Positions 44,911-56,337 of a stretch of DNA of 64,000 bases are shown here, piece after piece. Made by a program: the position numbers and the translations under genes. Origin of the DNA: Pristionchus mayeri. Lineage: Eukaryota > Nematoda > Chromadorea > Rhabditida > Neodiplogasteridae. The DNA lies in assembly GCA_036245805.1 (NCBI GenBank), contig BTRK01000005.1, forward strand, positions 47,355,216-47,419,215, written 5' to 3'. Under the pieces are notes generated by a model, which ran no database searches, was not told the DNA's origin, and saw nothing but the letters and a program-made list of their open reading frames with translations. Positions within the stretch are counted from its first letter, which is position 1. Every line of letters begins with the position of its first letter.

Positions 44911-45957
44911 CACGCCTCTCACGAGAGAATCGAGCTGAATCTGCCATTCATGGGAATGGAGGAAAATCGTGAATTGAGTTCTAACCGGTTTTGGCCATCC
45001 AAAGGCATGCCTGAGTGACCCCCGAAGTCTTATTGTGCAGACTTCATTTTGGAGCTTCCTACACCGGGTCGCAATTCGGCACCACTCACTTCAAGGGCCG
45101 AGTTCTTGAAAACAGTGATAGATTTAACGAAATTGACCTCTGAGTGGCCCCGACTCATTTTTGAGCTCTATCGATCTATCTAAACCAATTTTTTTGAATC
45201 CGGTTTTGTACAGTGGTACACTCGAGGGCATTTTTCTCAAAAATGTAGGTGCAGAAGCAGCTCAAATTTCTTGAGTAAATGTAGCTTAGTGAGAGCTTTC
45301 AAATGAGTGGTTTGTCAACAAAATACGGACACGCTGGTGAGACTTTCGCCACTTTTACGTTTTTCGATAATTTGAAGGCACTCATTCCTCGCACACCGCA
45401 CGTTTTTTGGGAGTGAGGGAGGAGTGAGAACAATGGGGGGAGTGAGGGACAATGGGATCATTTCACTCTGCGCTCTCAAAAACGCACGGTGTGGCGAGGA
45501 ATGAGTGCCTTCAAATTATCGAAATACGTAAAAGTGGCGAAACTCTCACCAGCGTGCCCGTATTTTGTTGATAAACCACTTATTTGAAAGCTCTCACTAA
45601 GCTGCATTCACTTAGAAATTTTGAGCTGCTTCTTCACCTACATTTTAAAGAAAAATGCCCTGAATTGTACCACTGTTCAAAATCGTATTCAGAAAAATTG
45701 GTTTAGATAGATCGATAGAGCTCAAAAAATGAGTCGGGGTCACTCAGAGGTCAATTTCGCTCAATCTATCACTGTTTTCAAGAAATGAGCCCTTGAAGTG
45801 AGTGATGCCGAATTGCGACCCGGTGTAGGAAGCTCCAAAATGAAGTCTGCACAATAAGACTTCGGGGGTCACTCAGGCATGCCTTTGGATGGCCAAAACC
45901 GATTAGAACCAATTTCACCATTCCCACGTCCAGCTCGATTCTCTCATGAGAGGCGTG
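44911..45957. mobile_element. Foldback element with CACGCCTCTCACGAGAG ends, copy 2
   Basis: 1.05-kb palindrome in the last intron of gene F, flanked by ATAT on both sides. The corresponding place in gene C (35990-36010, AAGAATATCTCACGCAACC) has a single ATAT and no insertion. The arms pair closely across a centre near 45435. Interior sequence is unrelated to copy 1. Confidence 0.85.
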
Positions 45958-46571
45958 ATATCTGCAACCACTTTTTTGTGTTATCCTTCTTAATGTTTTA
46001 CATTTATAGTCGCTTTTCCCGGGACTGCGGAGTCTGTTTGGCCACTCCTCATCAACGTGCTGTCTTCACATCCTGTGGACATTTACTGTGTCTGGCATGC
46101 GCGGAGCAGCTCAGTCTCAGTGCCAGAGAACAGTGGAATGTGGTACTTTGCCCCTTATGCAATGGAAGAGGAGGATGGAGAAGAATGGAAGAGGATACGG
46201 AGGATACTGGAAATGATGCATTGAATACTGTAGCACCCGAAAATATATAATCTAAACCAACCAGCAAACACAATTTCAAATTCTTGCAATTACTGTTATT
46301 ACGTATTAGTGTTCCGATAAATCTATCTTCACGAGTTTATTCAACTGTTTCACAAACCAGAAATCTCGACATCGAGTTTTGGTATAAATATATTTACATA
46401 TAATTGTGAGAACCGTGATCCAGCAAGTTCGAGCGTACAATTCAATGGGATGGAATCAGCTGAAGATCCGATAAGAGTATAGAGATTTGGTTGGCGTGGA
46501 ATTTGTTGGAGAGCGCAAGAATTGCACATTTTCTTTTGTTCAAAGTGTGTGATAGTGTTTTTATCGTGTAC

Positions 46572-48055
46572 TTATAGATCATGAACATGAATACCAGCCG
46601 CATCGAGACATTCTCTATACTCGTAACGAAGTTTCACGGCGAAATCGCTCATCATGTAGTTCATTAGAGTCTCCCAGTCCTTCTGCGTGATGTAGCGCGG
46701 CTCGTACCATCGGTGAATTTCCACCTGTAAATTGGTTGTTAAATCAACTATAATACAAATAATTTAATTAATAATTGTGTTAAATATGCAAATTTCACGT
46801 TGACACTCACTTTCTTGCTGCCCCAGTACAAGAATCGCCACCCTTTGGCGATAGTCTCGATGTGCTCGATCGGGTGGAACTTGAAGTCGCTATCGTAGAC
46901 GGACAGCGAGATGTAGTGAGAGAATTCGTCTTTCTGCGCGCAGATAACGCGGTAGAACACCATCTTGCCTCCCGTTTTGAAGTCGAACTGTTATAAAATA
47001 TCAAAATTATTATTAATATTCAGATATCAATAAAATTCCTTGAAGCTCAAATAAATAGTGATAAACGCAAACATTGATTGTAAAATTTCTAAAGAAAAAT
47101 CAGTCACCATGAAATCCTTGTTCGAGGATCTACCGTAGTCGACGTCAAGGCACAAGTCCAGTTCCTTGATCAGCGCTTGCGCGGGGATCCACGGCTTGCT
47201 CGTGTTCGAGAAGAATCGCAGTTTTTCGTACAAACTCTGCAGGAGGTGCTCAGCTCGCGCGTCCTTCACACTGAAATTTCTTTCAGTTTTTATTTTTTTC
47301 TGTTTGTCTTCCGTCTGTATCTTTCAAATCTGTCAAAAAATTTCAAAGTATGCCCATTAATGATGAACGGCTTGTCAGATCAGGCTCCCTTAAACAGGCT
47401 TCTACTGTTTTTTGTCGGTTTGCCAATGTCTGTTTTAACGAAACAGATTCTGAAACGTACATAACAGTCGAAAAGTACTCTCCAGCATTGAGCTTATCGA
47501 AGGGTAGTGATCCGGGGTCGACCACCGTGCTGTTGAGCACCTCATAGCTGAATTCGGCCTTGAGAAACTCGCCGATTTCCGTCATCCTAAAATGTGGCAA
47601 GCTCATTGGAGAATCGGAGATGTATAAAATAAAGGAGATAGTGAAAAGAGCTTCCATTTAGTACGGCGAACAATTCTGGAATGAAATATCAACTGACCGT
47701 ACCAGTCTGGAATGAGTCCGTTCAGCTGAGCACCATAACCCAAGGCTCTTTGCATGAACTTTCGACGACCTCCCGCGGCTGCCTTGATGACGTCAAGTTG
47801 TTGAGCCGTAGGATAGACGTGAGCCGCTTCCGGAGTAGCCTTGGGCGTTAGCATGGGGAAGTCCTCATTGGATACAATCATCCTCCCGAAAAGCATATCG
47901 TCGAACTCGGGCATTTCACGAGCTAGAGGAGGGAAGCCAAGAGCATCGCGGAATGCTGACGAATCTTGAATCGGAGTGAGTTCGGTGTTGACGATGTCCG
48001 GTTTCTCAAAGATCTGTGAAACCGCAGCAAGGAGGCTCACCAGTAGCTGATACAT
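46572..48055 (-). CDS. Predicted secreted protein, unknown family
   Basis: Five exons on the minus strand: 47703-48055, 47461-47586, 47108-47270, 46811-46987, 46572-46724; about 323 residues, all junctions in frame. The start MYQLLVSLLAAVSQIF is a plausible signal peptide, and the ATG directly follows TTTCAG, as expected for a trans-spliced first exon. No transmembrane segment or known motif is evident later; conserved-looking stretches include KGWRFLYWGSKK and IHRWYEPRYITQKDWETL. I do not recognise the family. It is divergent from the secreted-protein gene at 48495 and convergent with RING gene F. Confidence 0.7.
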
Positions 48056-48494
48056 CTGAAATTCAAATATGTAGTTACTAGCAGAGGTAGAACAATAAGG
48101 ATATAAAGGTGCAGTTATCATAGTATAGCGATTGTCCAATATTCACGAGCCAAGGCTCGATGTATGACAAACATCGCCGTATGTATTCACACCCGTGAAT
48201 TTTCTATCCGTTGTATGCCTTGCTGATAACACTTCATAAACACATCGAGCCGTTACGTTAGCGTTATCGGGACTTGTGATGTTTGGAAGGCTCTTATCTC
48301 GTAATTCCACACACTCTTACAAACTTCCGATGAATTACTGAAGAAAAGCGTCGTGAGTCACTTCGCAATATCATGGTCAAAATAAGGGTTGCAAGGCACG
48401 CCCGACAGCGTTATGTTAGTGTGAAGCGTTTAGTTGTAAATGATTCACCCTTATCGCGAATAATACCGAACATTCAGGCAACAGAGAAGCTGTG
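48056..48494. promoter_or_regulatory. Shared divergent promoter region with GATA sites
   Basis: A 439-base gap between two head-to-head genes. It contains TGATAA at 48224, CTTATC at 48293 and further TTATC sites near 48264 and 48450. In nematodes such sites are bound by GATA factors in the intestine, among other tissues; this is an inference from motif only. Confidence 0.35.
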
Positions 48495-49970
48495 ATGACG
48501 TCGCTTCGTCTTGCGCTATTTTTCATTTTATTCACAGGTAAGTATTATAAATTGTTCCAATGAAACGATATGTTATTTCAGTTGCCCTCGGTCAAGATGG
48601 CCCCTGCGTCGACTTCAGCTCGGTTTGCGTGCCCGTACGAGAGATGGAACAAGGCTGTCGCTGTGCGCTGATCCGACAGCCGTCGATGTTGGAGAGCGAA
48701 GACGACGACGAAGACCTCGAAGATGACGTCCAATTCAAGATTCTGAGTCAGAAGGCCGTCGACGAGCTGAATCGTTTCTTTCGCGTCAACGAAAGCCAGC
48801 CAGCTCCTGTAGATAGCAATGTATTCGCGACGGTTCATGACACGGTACGAATTTGCAGTTATCTTATAAAATTTCATTTATTAATGATTTTTAAATCATT
48901 AATTAATGAAAAGTTATCTTAAATTAATTAATTAATTAATGAAATTACAGCTTCTCAGGTCCACACGCATCTCATGACTTTTCCTACAAGTATTCTCGAT
49001 AAGATTGTCCGCAGCCAAGAGGATTGGCTCTCGCCCAAGACGCGCCAGCATCTGATTAACTGTGGCGGGCCAAGGTAGATGAGTTCGAAAATAATGTAAT
49101 GCTTTTTGTTTTCGATAACTTACTCTACAAGGTTCAGCACTGTATCGCATAAGTCAGTAGGTGTTGCTCAGCAATTGGAATAGCTTTTGAAGTGTGAAAA
49201 CACGACAACCTCCAAATCTTTTCGTAAAACTTAGTGTAAAAACGTACGACGATTGTAATTATGCGTGTGGTATGGAAACGCGGTCCTTAATTACCCTTTT
49301 CAGGTGCGAAGTCGTCAAGGAAGCGACGGACCTGCAGGGAAATCCTCCTCCGACGCGCCCTGACCGCGCCTTCCGAGTCACTCGCGCACTACGATACGAT
49401 ATTGAGGGTAAGCAGACGGGCGCTTGTTGAGTATTGTCATGTGATTAGATATTGCAGGGTTTATTTATCAGTGTCACTCTATTTGCACTAAGATGTATGT
49501 TGTTCTCAAACATTTGGGGTCCGAGAACTACATAGCCATTTAAGGCAGGAAGATCAAGTTTCAATTGGTGCATCACGGTCAGAAGGGACTAACACCAGCA
49601 ACGAACAATGCGTTTAATCTTCAGAATTTCAGGCGAAGACAGAACTCTACTTGCGATTGCCTCGGCCACATCCGATTTCGTGCTCACCAAGCAAAAGGTT
49701 GGGAAAACTGAGGCCTCTCCCGTTATTTCATTACTGTAATCGGCGTGCATGAGCTGAGCATAACGTGATCAGCGTGATCAGTTGCATATATTCCCTCCAT
49801 ATTATATATTCAAGGTCCGCGTTTGCAAGCACACCCTCTTCTGGAAGACATGTCACGATGAGTGGCGTCTACGAGTGTTCGATGACGCCTCGAGAGCCAA
49901 TTGGATGAACCATGTGAACAAGGCGATGGTCGGCATGTTCAGGACAGACAATGGCAATTTGCTTGTTTGA
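48495..49970 (+). CDS. Predicted secreted protein, cysteine-containing, unknown family
   Basis: Six exons: 48495-48537, 48582-48844, 48959-49074, 49304-49407, 49633-49697, 49815-49970; about 248 residues, phases consistent. The start MTSLRLALFFILF is a clear hydrophobic signal sequence, split from the mature part by the first intron. The mature part begins with DGPCVDFSSVCVPVREMEQG, then an acidic patch (ESEDDDEDLEDD), and has further cysteines near the C-terminus (CKHTLFWKTCHDEW). The cysteine pattern suggests an extracellular domain I cannot name. AATAAA at 50094. Confidence 0.7.
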
Positions 49971-51178
49971 AAAATAAAGACGAATGTGATTTCGATGAAT
50001 ACGACTAAGATCCAATCACACCTCTTATCACGTGTCTTCTGAGACATTGCATGAGTTTCGGATTTGTTTTTGTTCCCGTACAATGTTGAATTCAATAAAT
50101 TTTATGTATTCTCCGTAAACACATTGCAACTCCAAGTCAGATGACAGTAGCTTGACTGTCTCCAGGAACGAATATCTTCCGAATTTTGGAGCCGCCATTT
50201 AAAGGGACCTGGAAACGTAAAACCATATTATCCCTGTGCGCGTAGAATGATCCAAAAACATCACTAAAAATAATTAAAAAAATTTTAAAAAATAATTAAA
50301 TTTAATTCGTGATTTTAAAAATACGGTTCGAATTAATTGTTCCGCGTGTTCGCCCCGATTACGATAAACATAGTTATGCTCGGATCAGTTGGCTGCTTGG
50401 ATCCAGCCATGCTGACCCGCTGATCGGCAGTCAGGGTTGGGAGGACGCGACTGTGCCCTCGACTCTGCGTCAAGTTTGCCCATATTTGGCTGATGATTTC
50501 CTGTTTTTCACTCGTATTTCGTGCATTATTTCCGTTCTTCTTTTACCGAGACCGGTAAACACCTTAATTAACGGCATACATACTGTTTTGGCTTCAATTA
50601 ATGCCCGTGTTGTATAGGGATCATGCTAATATCGATTTACCCTTATTCCGGTACACAGACACTCACATGTCGCATGTTTACTCATTCCCCCAGTTGTTTA
50701 CGCTCCATTTGCAAGTTGTTGACTAGAATGCACGTGCGCCCGCTCGTTCTCTCGCACTCTCATTCTCCCGCGCGTTCTCGCGAAGTGCATCCTTCTCTCC
50801 CCTCGTCAATTGCTATTTTAGCTCTCGAGCAATCTAGTCGCCCGGTCTTTCCATGTCTATTTTTCGTCTCTGTATAAACTAGTCACTTATACGCTGCGGC
50901 CCCTCTCTGTACCACACTAGGGAATACACAACATCCCTCTGACGCCAATGTTTTATTCAGTTTTCGCTCTTTTACGTGAGAATTCGCTTTAACTCGAGCC
51001 ATTTCAGTTAAGGCGCCCGTCAAGGTTTGCTCCTATTTAATTTCGGTTATTGGTCCCTGAACTTCACATTAGACTCTGTTTGTTCGAGTACTTATTTACA
51101 TGATTAGAATGCTTAGAGTCAGGGTCAGGCTAATCAAGTTCGTGATAACGCTGGTTGCTATGTACTGCTGTTTTTCAG
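49971..51178. other. No gene recognised; candidate element end
   Basis: No exon chain is visible. At 50199-50212 TTAA is followed by AGGGACCTGG, whose complement occurs at 62223-62236 (see there). The stretch 50690-50870 is pyrimidine-rich and not obviously coding. Confidence 0.35.
50199..50212 (+). repeat. Candidate left terminus: TTAA + AGGGACCTGG
   Basis: TTAAAGGGACCTGG, paired with CCAGGTCCCTTTAA at 62223-62236, would bound a 12.0-kb segment containing both Kolobok-type genes with a TTAA on each outer side. Sequence identity ends after 10 bases inside the termini, so chance cannot be excluded. Confidence 0.35.
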
Positions 51179-51500
51179 GGACTTGACCGGACGAGCTGAA
51201 GAGCTCTCCGATGAGGAGATCGAGAAGATCACCACCGCCATGCTGAACCCTACCCAGTACAAGATCCCCGACTGGTTCCTCAACATAAAGAAAGACTACA
51301 AGGGCGGAAAGACTGCCCAGGTGTGTAATATTCTTAGAACCATATTTCATTTGTTTATATCTTCACATTTGGCGATTGCAAAACATGTTGTTCCTGTAGA
51401 GGTTACCATGGAAATGCTTTAGGTTCTCTCCACCGGAATGGACAACAAGTGGCGTGAGGAACTCGAGCGTCTCAAGAAGATCTGCTTCAACAAAGGCTAG
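51179..51500 (+). pseudogene. Ribosomal protein S18 fragment
   Basis: Two exons, 51179-51320 and 51423-51500, encode a clear internal part of the 40S protein S18/uS13: [25 protein letters not shown], then MDNKWREELERLKKI. After LKKI the sequence departs and stops (CFNKG, TAG), so the conserved C-terminal rRNA-binding tail is missing; the N-terminal ~50 residues are also absent upstream. GC-rich codon choice differs from the surroundings. The intron is retained, so this is a DNA-level fragment and not a processed copy. Confidence 0.8.
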
Positions 51501-52241
51501 TTTACGTTTATTTATTAAAATTACGTTCCATATTCTAATTTCTAAGTATACCATAGCATGTATTGCCCCCGAATCTTGCATAAGTTATTTAGTTTGGTAG
51601 AGATTGAGGATAAGCGGGCGCTTTTATTCTTTGACGGGAATATATCTTCGGATGTCAATCGCAGCGTAGTGCATTCATGTGTTTTCATTTTACACCTTGC
51701 AAAGTTGCGTTCATAGCTCACTAATAGGTTATTTATTACCTTTACTATGCCATTAATATTTATATTTATTTATAGAATTTAAATTTTCAAGTTAAAAAAT
51801 GTTACAGCTCGAAAACATTTTTCCGATTATCGTTTTTTTGGATTCAGCGTCCTTATGGTTTTCGACTTTACTAAAATGTTCTCCGTATTTTTGCGGTTCG
51901 AAAATGGTGCTGTGCGTAACATAGCATGAAAAATATCGAAATTGACACCTACCTACTTGATTTGAAGAAAAAATACCACATGATTTTTCATGTTTTTTCT
52001 ATGTTTCATTTTCGTTCTAAAACTTGCTAAGGTGGCGTAAACATAAAATCGATAGGATAATACGCTTTGACTTTATACTGACAACATGTTTGATTATATC
52101 GTGGAATTGAGTTTGGCTTTTTAGGAGAGAAAAATGGCCTCATAGGGAAAGGCTAGGCTTAGACACACTTCCCCGCACCAATGTGCTTGCGAGTAAAAAA
52201 ACTTTTTTATGTGAGCATTACCAGTTTCTACAACACTTCAG

Positions 52242-52555
52242 GAGTTCGAGCTCATCGACTATCTCTGCTACAACCTGAAGGATGAGGTCCTCAAGATCAT
52301 CCCCGTCCACAAGCAGACCAGGTTTGTGATATTGCTGATCGGTGAAAACTTTCCTCACCTGGGCCGACAAATCGTTGACATAGGAAGTATGTGTACAAGG
52401 TCGTTTGTTGTACTTGTTTACTTCGAGCATTGCCGACATAGTCTACTTTTATGTAAATATGTTCATTACAGAGCCGGACAGCGAACCCGCTTCAAGGCCT
52501 TCGCCACTATCGGAGACTACAACGGTCACGTCGGACTGGGGCCACCGCCATCCGT
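52242..52555 (+). pseudogene. Ribosomal protein S2 fragment, middle part
   Basis: Exons 52242-52321 and 52472-52555 encode EFELIDYLC, LKDEVLKIIPVHKQTR and then AGQRTRFKAFATIGDYNGHV, the hallmark core of 40S S2/uS5. At about 52540 a deletion removes the next conserved codons and shifts frame (GGACTGGG joined to GCCACCGCCATCCGTG). The C-terminal half is missing. The intron is retained. Confidence 0.8.
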
Positions 52556-52615
52556 GAGTGGGGACTCGGCTTCATGTCTCTAGCATATCAGTCCTTGATA
52601 AGTATCATGTGTGAC

Positions 52616-52765
52616 CAAGTCGGTACCAGGTCCGTATCTCACGGTACCATTTCGGAACCCGAACGCCCCGGGACGGTACCACGAGGTACTGGGAACCTAT
52701 CACGTGGTACCAGGAATCAATCACATGATGCCGGGACCGTACCACGTGGTACCCGATCACGTAAA
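52616..52765. repeat. Minisatellite of GGTACC/CACGTG units
   Basis: Repeats of the type CACGTGGTACCAGGAA and GGTACCACGAGGTACTGGGA, about 20-24 bases each and about seven copies. The units are rich in the palindromes GGTACC and CACGTG. They separate the two pieces of the S2 fragment. Confidence 0.7.
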
Positions 52766-52835
52766 TATTGTTTATCTCAATGTGCCATGTAAAAATATTC
52801 TTATTCATTTTGCAGCTGTGGATGCAGAGGAAAGG

Positions 52836-52921
52836 AAAGAGACAAGGAACGGATGCCCGCGAGCAAGCTCGGACGTCTCGTCAAGGACAGGAAGACCACC
52901 ACCCTCGAGGAGATCTACCCC
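52836..52921 (+). pseudogene. Ribosomal protein S2 fragment, N-terminal part, out of order
   Basis: Encodes DKERMPASKLGRLVKDRKTT then LEEIY, which in S2 lies upstream of the piece at 52242. It therefore lies 3' of sequence it should precede. An acceptor-like TTTTGCAG is at 52808-52815. The order shows rearrangement, not simple truncation. Confidence 0.75.
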
Positions 52922-53056
52922 GAGAGTGGGTTACTTTCGCTTATATGAAAACACGTATCCTTTCCTCTCAATATCCCTTGACAATTTCTAAAATTAGGTG
53001 TCCGATGGATGATTGCTTTATATTTTTTATCAACATATAAGCGAGAATCACAAGTA

Positions 53057-56000
53057 CTAGAATTCTTGGGATTTGTCCTCTCCCGCATTCTCCTGAGGTC
53101 CCATCTCTTCCTCACTAGAGTCCCCGAAATCGAAACCCTCTTTCTCATAATCCTCATAACCCGACTCCAGCTGAGCCTTCTCCTTCTCCTCCCACCAACT
53201 AATGAGCTCATCGTAGACATCATCTCGGGGAACACCCATTCTTCGCATCACCCGTTGCTCGCTCAACTCGTCTCTCACGCGTAGACTTTCTTCCATAATC
53301 TGTAATTGCTCATACATATAATTCCGAAAACAGTCTTTCTTACCTCATCCCTCCAACAATGGGTGCCTTTTCCTCTCTTTCTCTTAATCGCTGCTACTAA
53401 TTTTCCCTTCCTAGAAACGAGCGCATTTCCAATCTCTCCTCTCGTCCCTAATTTGTCATCAAAAGCGAGACTATTATAGTGAAGAATGGACACTTTGGTC
53501 TTCAACGAGTAATAGTGGGGAGCGCTGCAATCGAATATTATTTCCTTTCGATCATTCACTGACCAAGCGAATCTTTTCGGCGAATACATAAGACTGAGCG
53601 AGTGAAAAGATTCATTGATTGAAGTGTCGATGAGCGAGGCAGCAGAGAGGAAAGCCTTTACAAACTTGGGGGCGAACAGCATCTCTCTAACCGTTTCTAA
53701 TTCTTTGCTGCCAGCCAACAATTAGTGACACGCTCGAAATAGTTTAGCTTTCCCCTATTCAAACCTTCAATGTCAGTCGCTTTTCTCCCCTTTTCATCCT
53801 CTTCAGTTTCCCATGTTCGCACTTCATGATCAATTTGAACTCATCAGTCTATAAACATAACCTACCGATGACACTCTACTGCATTAGTATCACCTTAGCC
53901 CACTTGTGTTTGCCCAGGATATGCATAACAAACGACTGAACAACTTCGAGGGCGCGAGGGCGATCTTCTTTCTTGGGATATGTCTTGTGCACATGGAACA
54001 GGTGGTTGAAAAACATTCGGTAGAAGGGTGCGAGGGCGGGATTTGCTTTCACCATCTTGAATGGTGTATGATTACGAAATTTATTAGATTTTCGTGTACA
54101 CCCGACCTGCCACCATTCCTTTCTCAGGGACTTCTGAACGTGCCACCAGTCTAGCGTCATCTCTATATTCGCTGTCTTTGGATCCTCGCGCAATATCTTG
54201 TTAACCATCATATTCTGATCACCTACTCTCCGTCTAGAATACGTGGATGAATGGCTTTATTATTTATAAACGTCATCACCTTATTTCTATGCCGTTATCG
54301 ATTAATTCGACAAGCGCTTGGTGGGTGCCCACTGATTCCATACGACAGGAAACTCCGTCTGAGATTGCAGATTATTCGTTTTAGTGCGGCAATTGTACCT
54401 ATTCCTGGTAATCCCTTGTGTAATACGGCCGACGCGATTGCAAGTTTCGTATGGCAATCGATGACCGTGTTTTTATTGTTAGTTGCCGTGTGGCCGGGAG
54501 CATCAAACTGTCCATCGATAGATACTTCTAGTCCATTACCCTATTATAGAAATATCATAGATTTTCAAAAATACATGATGATGCATCAACCGCGATTTCT
54601 CTTGCCATTTCTTGCCAGGAATCGTATACTCGTTCGATAGATACGCTCCCAATTTCACGAACTGTCTTGCGCATAATGCGGTCAGATGGCAAATCGAGTT
54701 TGAGAAGAAATCCAAGGTCACACAACCTCTGTAAAACAGGAAACCTCCTAGCCACAGATACTGCTTCTTACCGGAGTAGGGGTTCCAGTTATAAATGCAG
54801 CAATGGCGAGAGAATGATTGAACGAGAATACTTGACCTCTCCCTTTTCCCACTTTCTGTTGGGTCTCAATGGTCACAACGGCATTGCATTTGTGGTTCAG
54901 ACAGTGATAGGTGACAACCCATGTACTTCCCTCTCTCCTGATATCGATCAGACTCTGGTCGAGTACCTCCCCACACTCTTCACACCGCTTTAGCAGCCGC
55001 TTCAGGCAAGCATCTTCTATCACGGCATATCGGCCCAACTCTTTCACAATCTCTTCTTCCTCCTCCATTTCCTCATCCTCTTCCCCTTGGTTAGAATCTT
55101 GAGAGTACCGGTACTCCGAGTGCTACAACTAGTAACTGGCAAAATTACCCCGAAATGACTCACCTGTGACTGGATAGTAGCCATTGTTGCAGTAGAGCGA
55201 TCACTTTTGAACCTCTTTTTTTGTATGACCTCATCCATTTGATTCCAGGAACCGACGTCGTCTGGATCGTCGTCGGAGTCGGGAGGGGGGAGGCGCCATC
55301 GAGGAACCTTTTGTTTTTTTTAGATTTCATCAATTGTTTCGTATCATTATTGCATGCTTAGTTGTCCCGATATTTATTGTTCAAAATTTTCATGATTACA
55401 TTTATGTAAAGTTTATTGTTCAAAATTTTCATGATGACATTAATGTAAAATCATTGATTATGTATTCTTTGAGTTCTGAATAATATACTTTCCACTTACA
55501 TCTGTATGCGAAGCGATTGGAGAAAGTGATCGGGAGCGACGAACCGAACCTGGTCCTGCCTGGAACGGGCATGTGCTCCATGATCAGTCGATTTAGTATG
55601 TCTAATTGAGGATTGTAGGTCGATGATTCTACTGTGTCAAGATCGATCAATAGTTTGATGTTGTGTGCTTTATAGTTTTACTGCAGTTTATCGTAGATAT
55701 AAATCTCCCATTGATGTTCATTCAGATATCGTTAGGCTGCAGCTGAACTCACTTGTCTTCGTGGGGGTTGATGGTAAACTGGTTGTGTGGCAGCGAATTG
55801 GGATGGCGGAACGAGATCCGCTGGTCTAGTCGTGCGTAGGGGGACAGTAGGGATGCAAACAGGGCGGACAACGACACTTCGGCGCTGAAGCAATGGGCAG
55901 GTGTATTCGTCACGCGGGCAGAAGAGTTTCATTTTAGTAAAACAATTTATAGAACTCACGTCCTTGGGTAGTTCATCGGAGGGGGAGTCGAAGTGGCGCA

Positions 56001-56184
56001 AACACCATCTAGGCTCTTTCACCGAAGAGTTTCTATCCCTTAGACGAGCTGTTCCCTGTTCATCTAGCCCCTGTCTGAGCAGCCACTCCCTTTGAAGCAG
56101 AGGTCTCGACCGACGAGGGAAGTTCCTTGTACTCTCCGCCTCCTCCCCACAGAGGAAGCAACGTCTCTTCCTAACGCTAGCCAT
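53057..56184 (-). CDS. THAP + Kolobok-type transposase gene 1
   Basis: Minus strand, exon blocks from the N-terminus: 56184-55753 (THAP-like zinc module: CFLC, WLLR, WCLRHF), linker blocks near 55650-55440 and 55303-55160, a Cys-rich block 55068-54760 (CEECGEV, CLNHKC), 54755-54560, then VSIDGQFDAPGHTATNN at about 54530, DWWHVQKSL at about 54160, INESFHSLSLMYSPKRFAW at about 53620, and an acidic tail ending at a TAG at 53057. The order of DGxxD/PGH, DxWH and ExF...YxPKR is what I know from Kolobok-superfamily DDE transposases, which often carry THAP domains. Exact splice sites are not all resolved; there may be frame lesions. Confidence 0.65.
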
Positions 56185-56305
56185 GCTGAATTGGGTCTCG
56201 GCGAGCATAATCAAACAAAAATGGAAATAAGTAAAATTACAAAAAAATATAAAAGATCTATAAGACAAAAAGCACAGTAAGCCGAGACTCTTAGCCCGTG
56301 AAAAT

Positions 56306-56337
56306 AAAACTTCAAGACCGGAGCCAGAATTAAAGGA
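56306..56337 (+). repeat. Terminal-repeat candidate, left member
   Basis: CTTCAAGACCGGAGCC then AGAATTAA. A 23-base inverted match lies at 62092-62118 (TTAATTCCGGCTCCGG then TCTTGAAC). The pair brackets the P2X7-like gene and Kolobok gene 2. The TTAA lies on the inner side of the bracket, so each may instead be the outer end of a neighbouring element. Confidence 0.6.

Larger units (their letters stand above)
43634..46250 (+). pseudogene. RING gene F: RING1 frameshifted, RING2 intact
   Basis: Exons 43634-43656, 43781-43912, 44195-44482, 44591-44812, 46010-46250. Exon 3 is acidic and Trp-rich (EDWDVEDLHVEGWDEIDWDE). RING1 starts normally (CRAC, CGH), but one extra base near 44675 shifts the frame (CACGTGGGCCTGCC against CACGCGGTCTGCC in paralogues) and a stop follows; the remaining ligands (CPIC, GGF) are in another frame. 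RING2 (CGVC, CGHLLCLAC, CPLC, GGW) is open to a TAA at 46250. The last intron is expanded by a 1.05-kb foldback. A protein containing only RING2 is possible through exon skipping. Confidence 0.6.

Noticed and set aside
51179..52921. Functional ribosomal protein genes
   Set aside because: Both lack essential N- or C-terminal parts, contain a frame-breaking deletion, and the S2 pieces are out of order.
54251..54640. 129-codon plus-strand frame
   Set aside because: Antisense of the transposase core (DGQFDAPGH region) of Kolobok-type gene 1.
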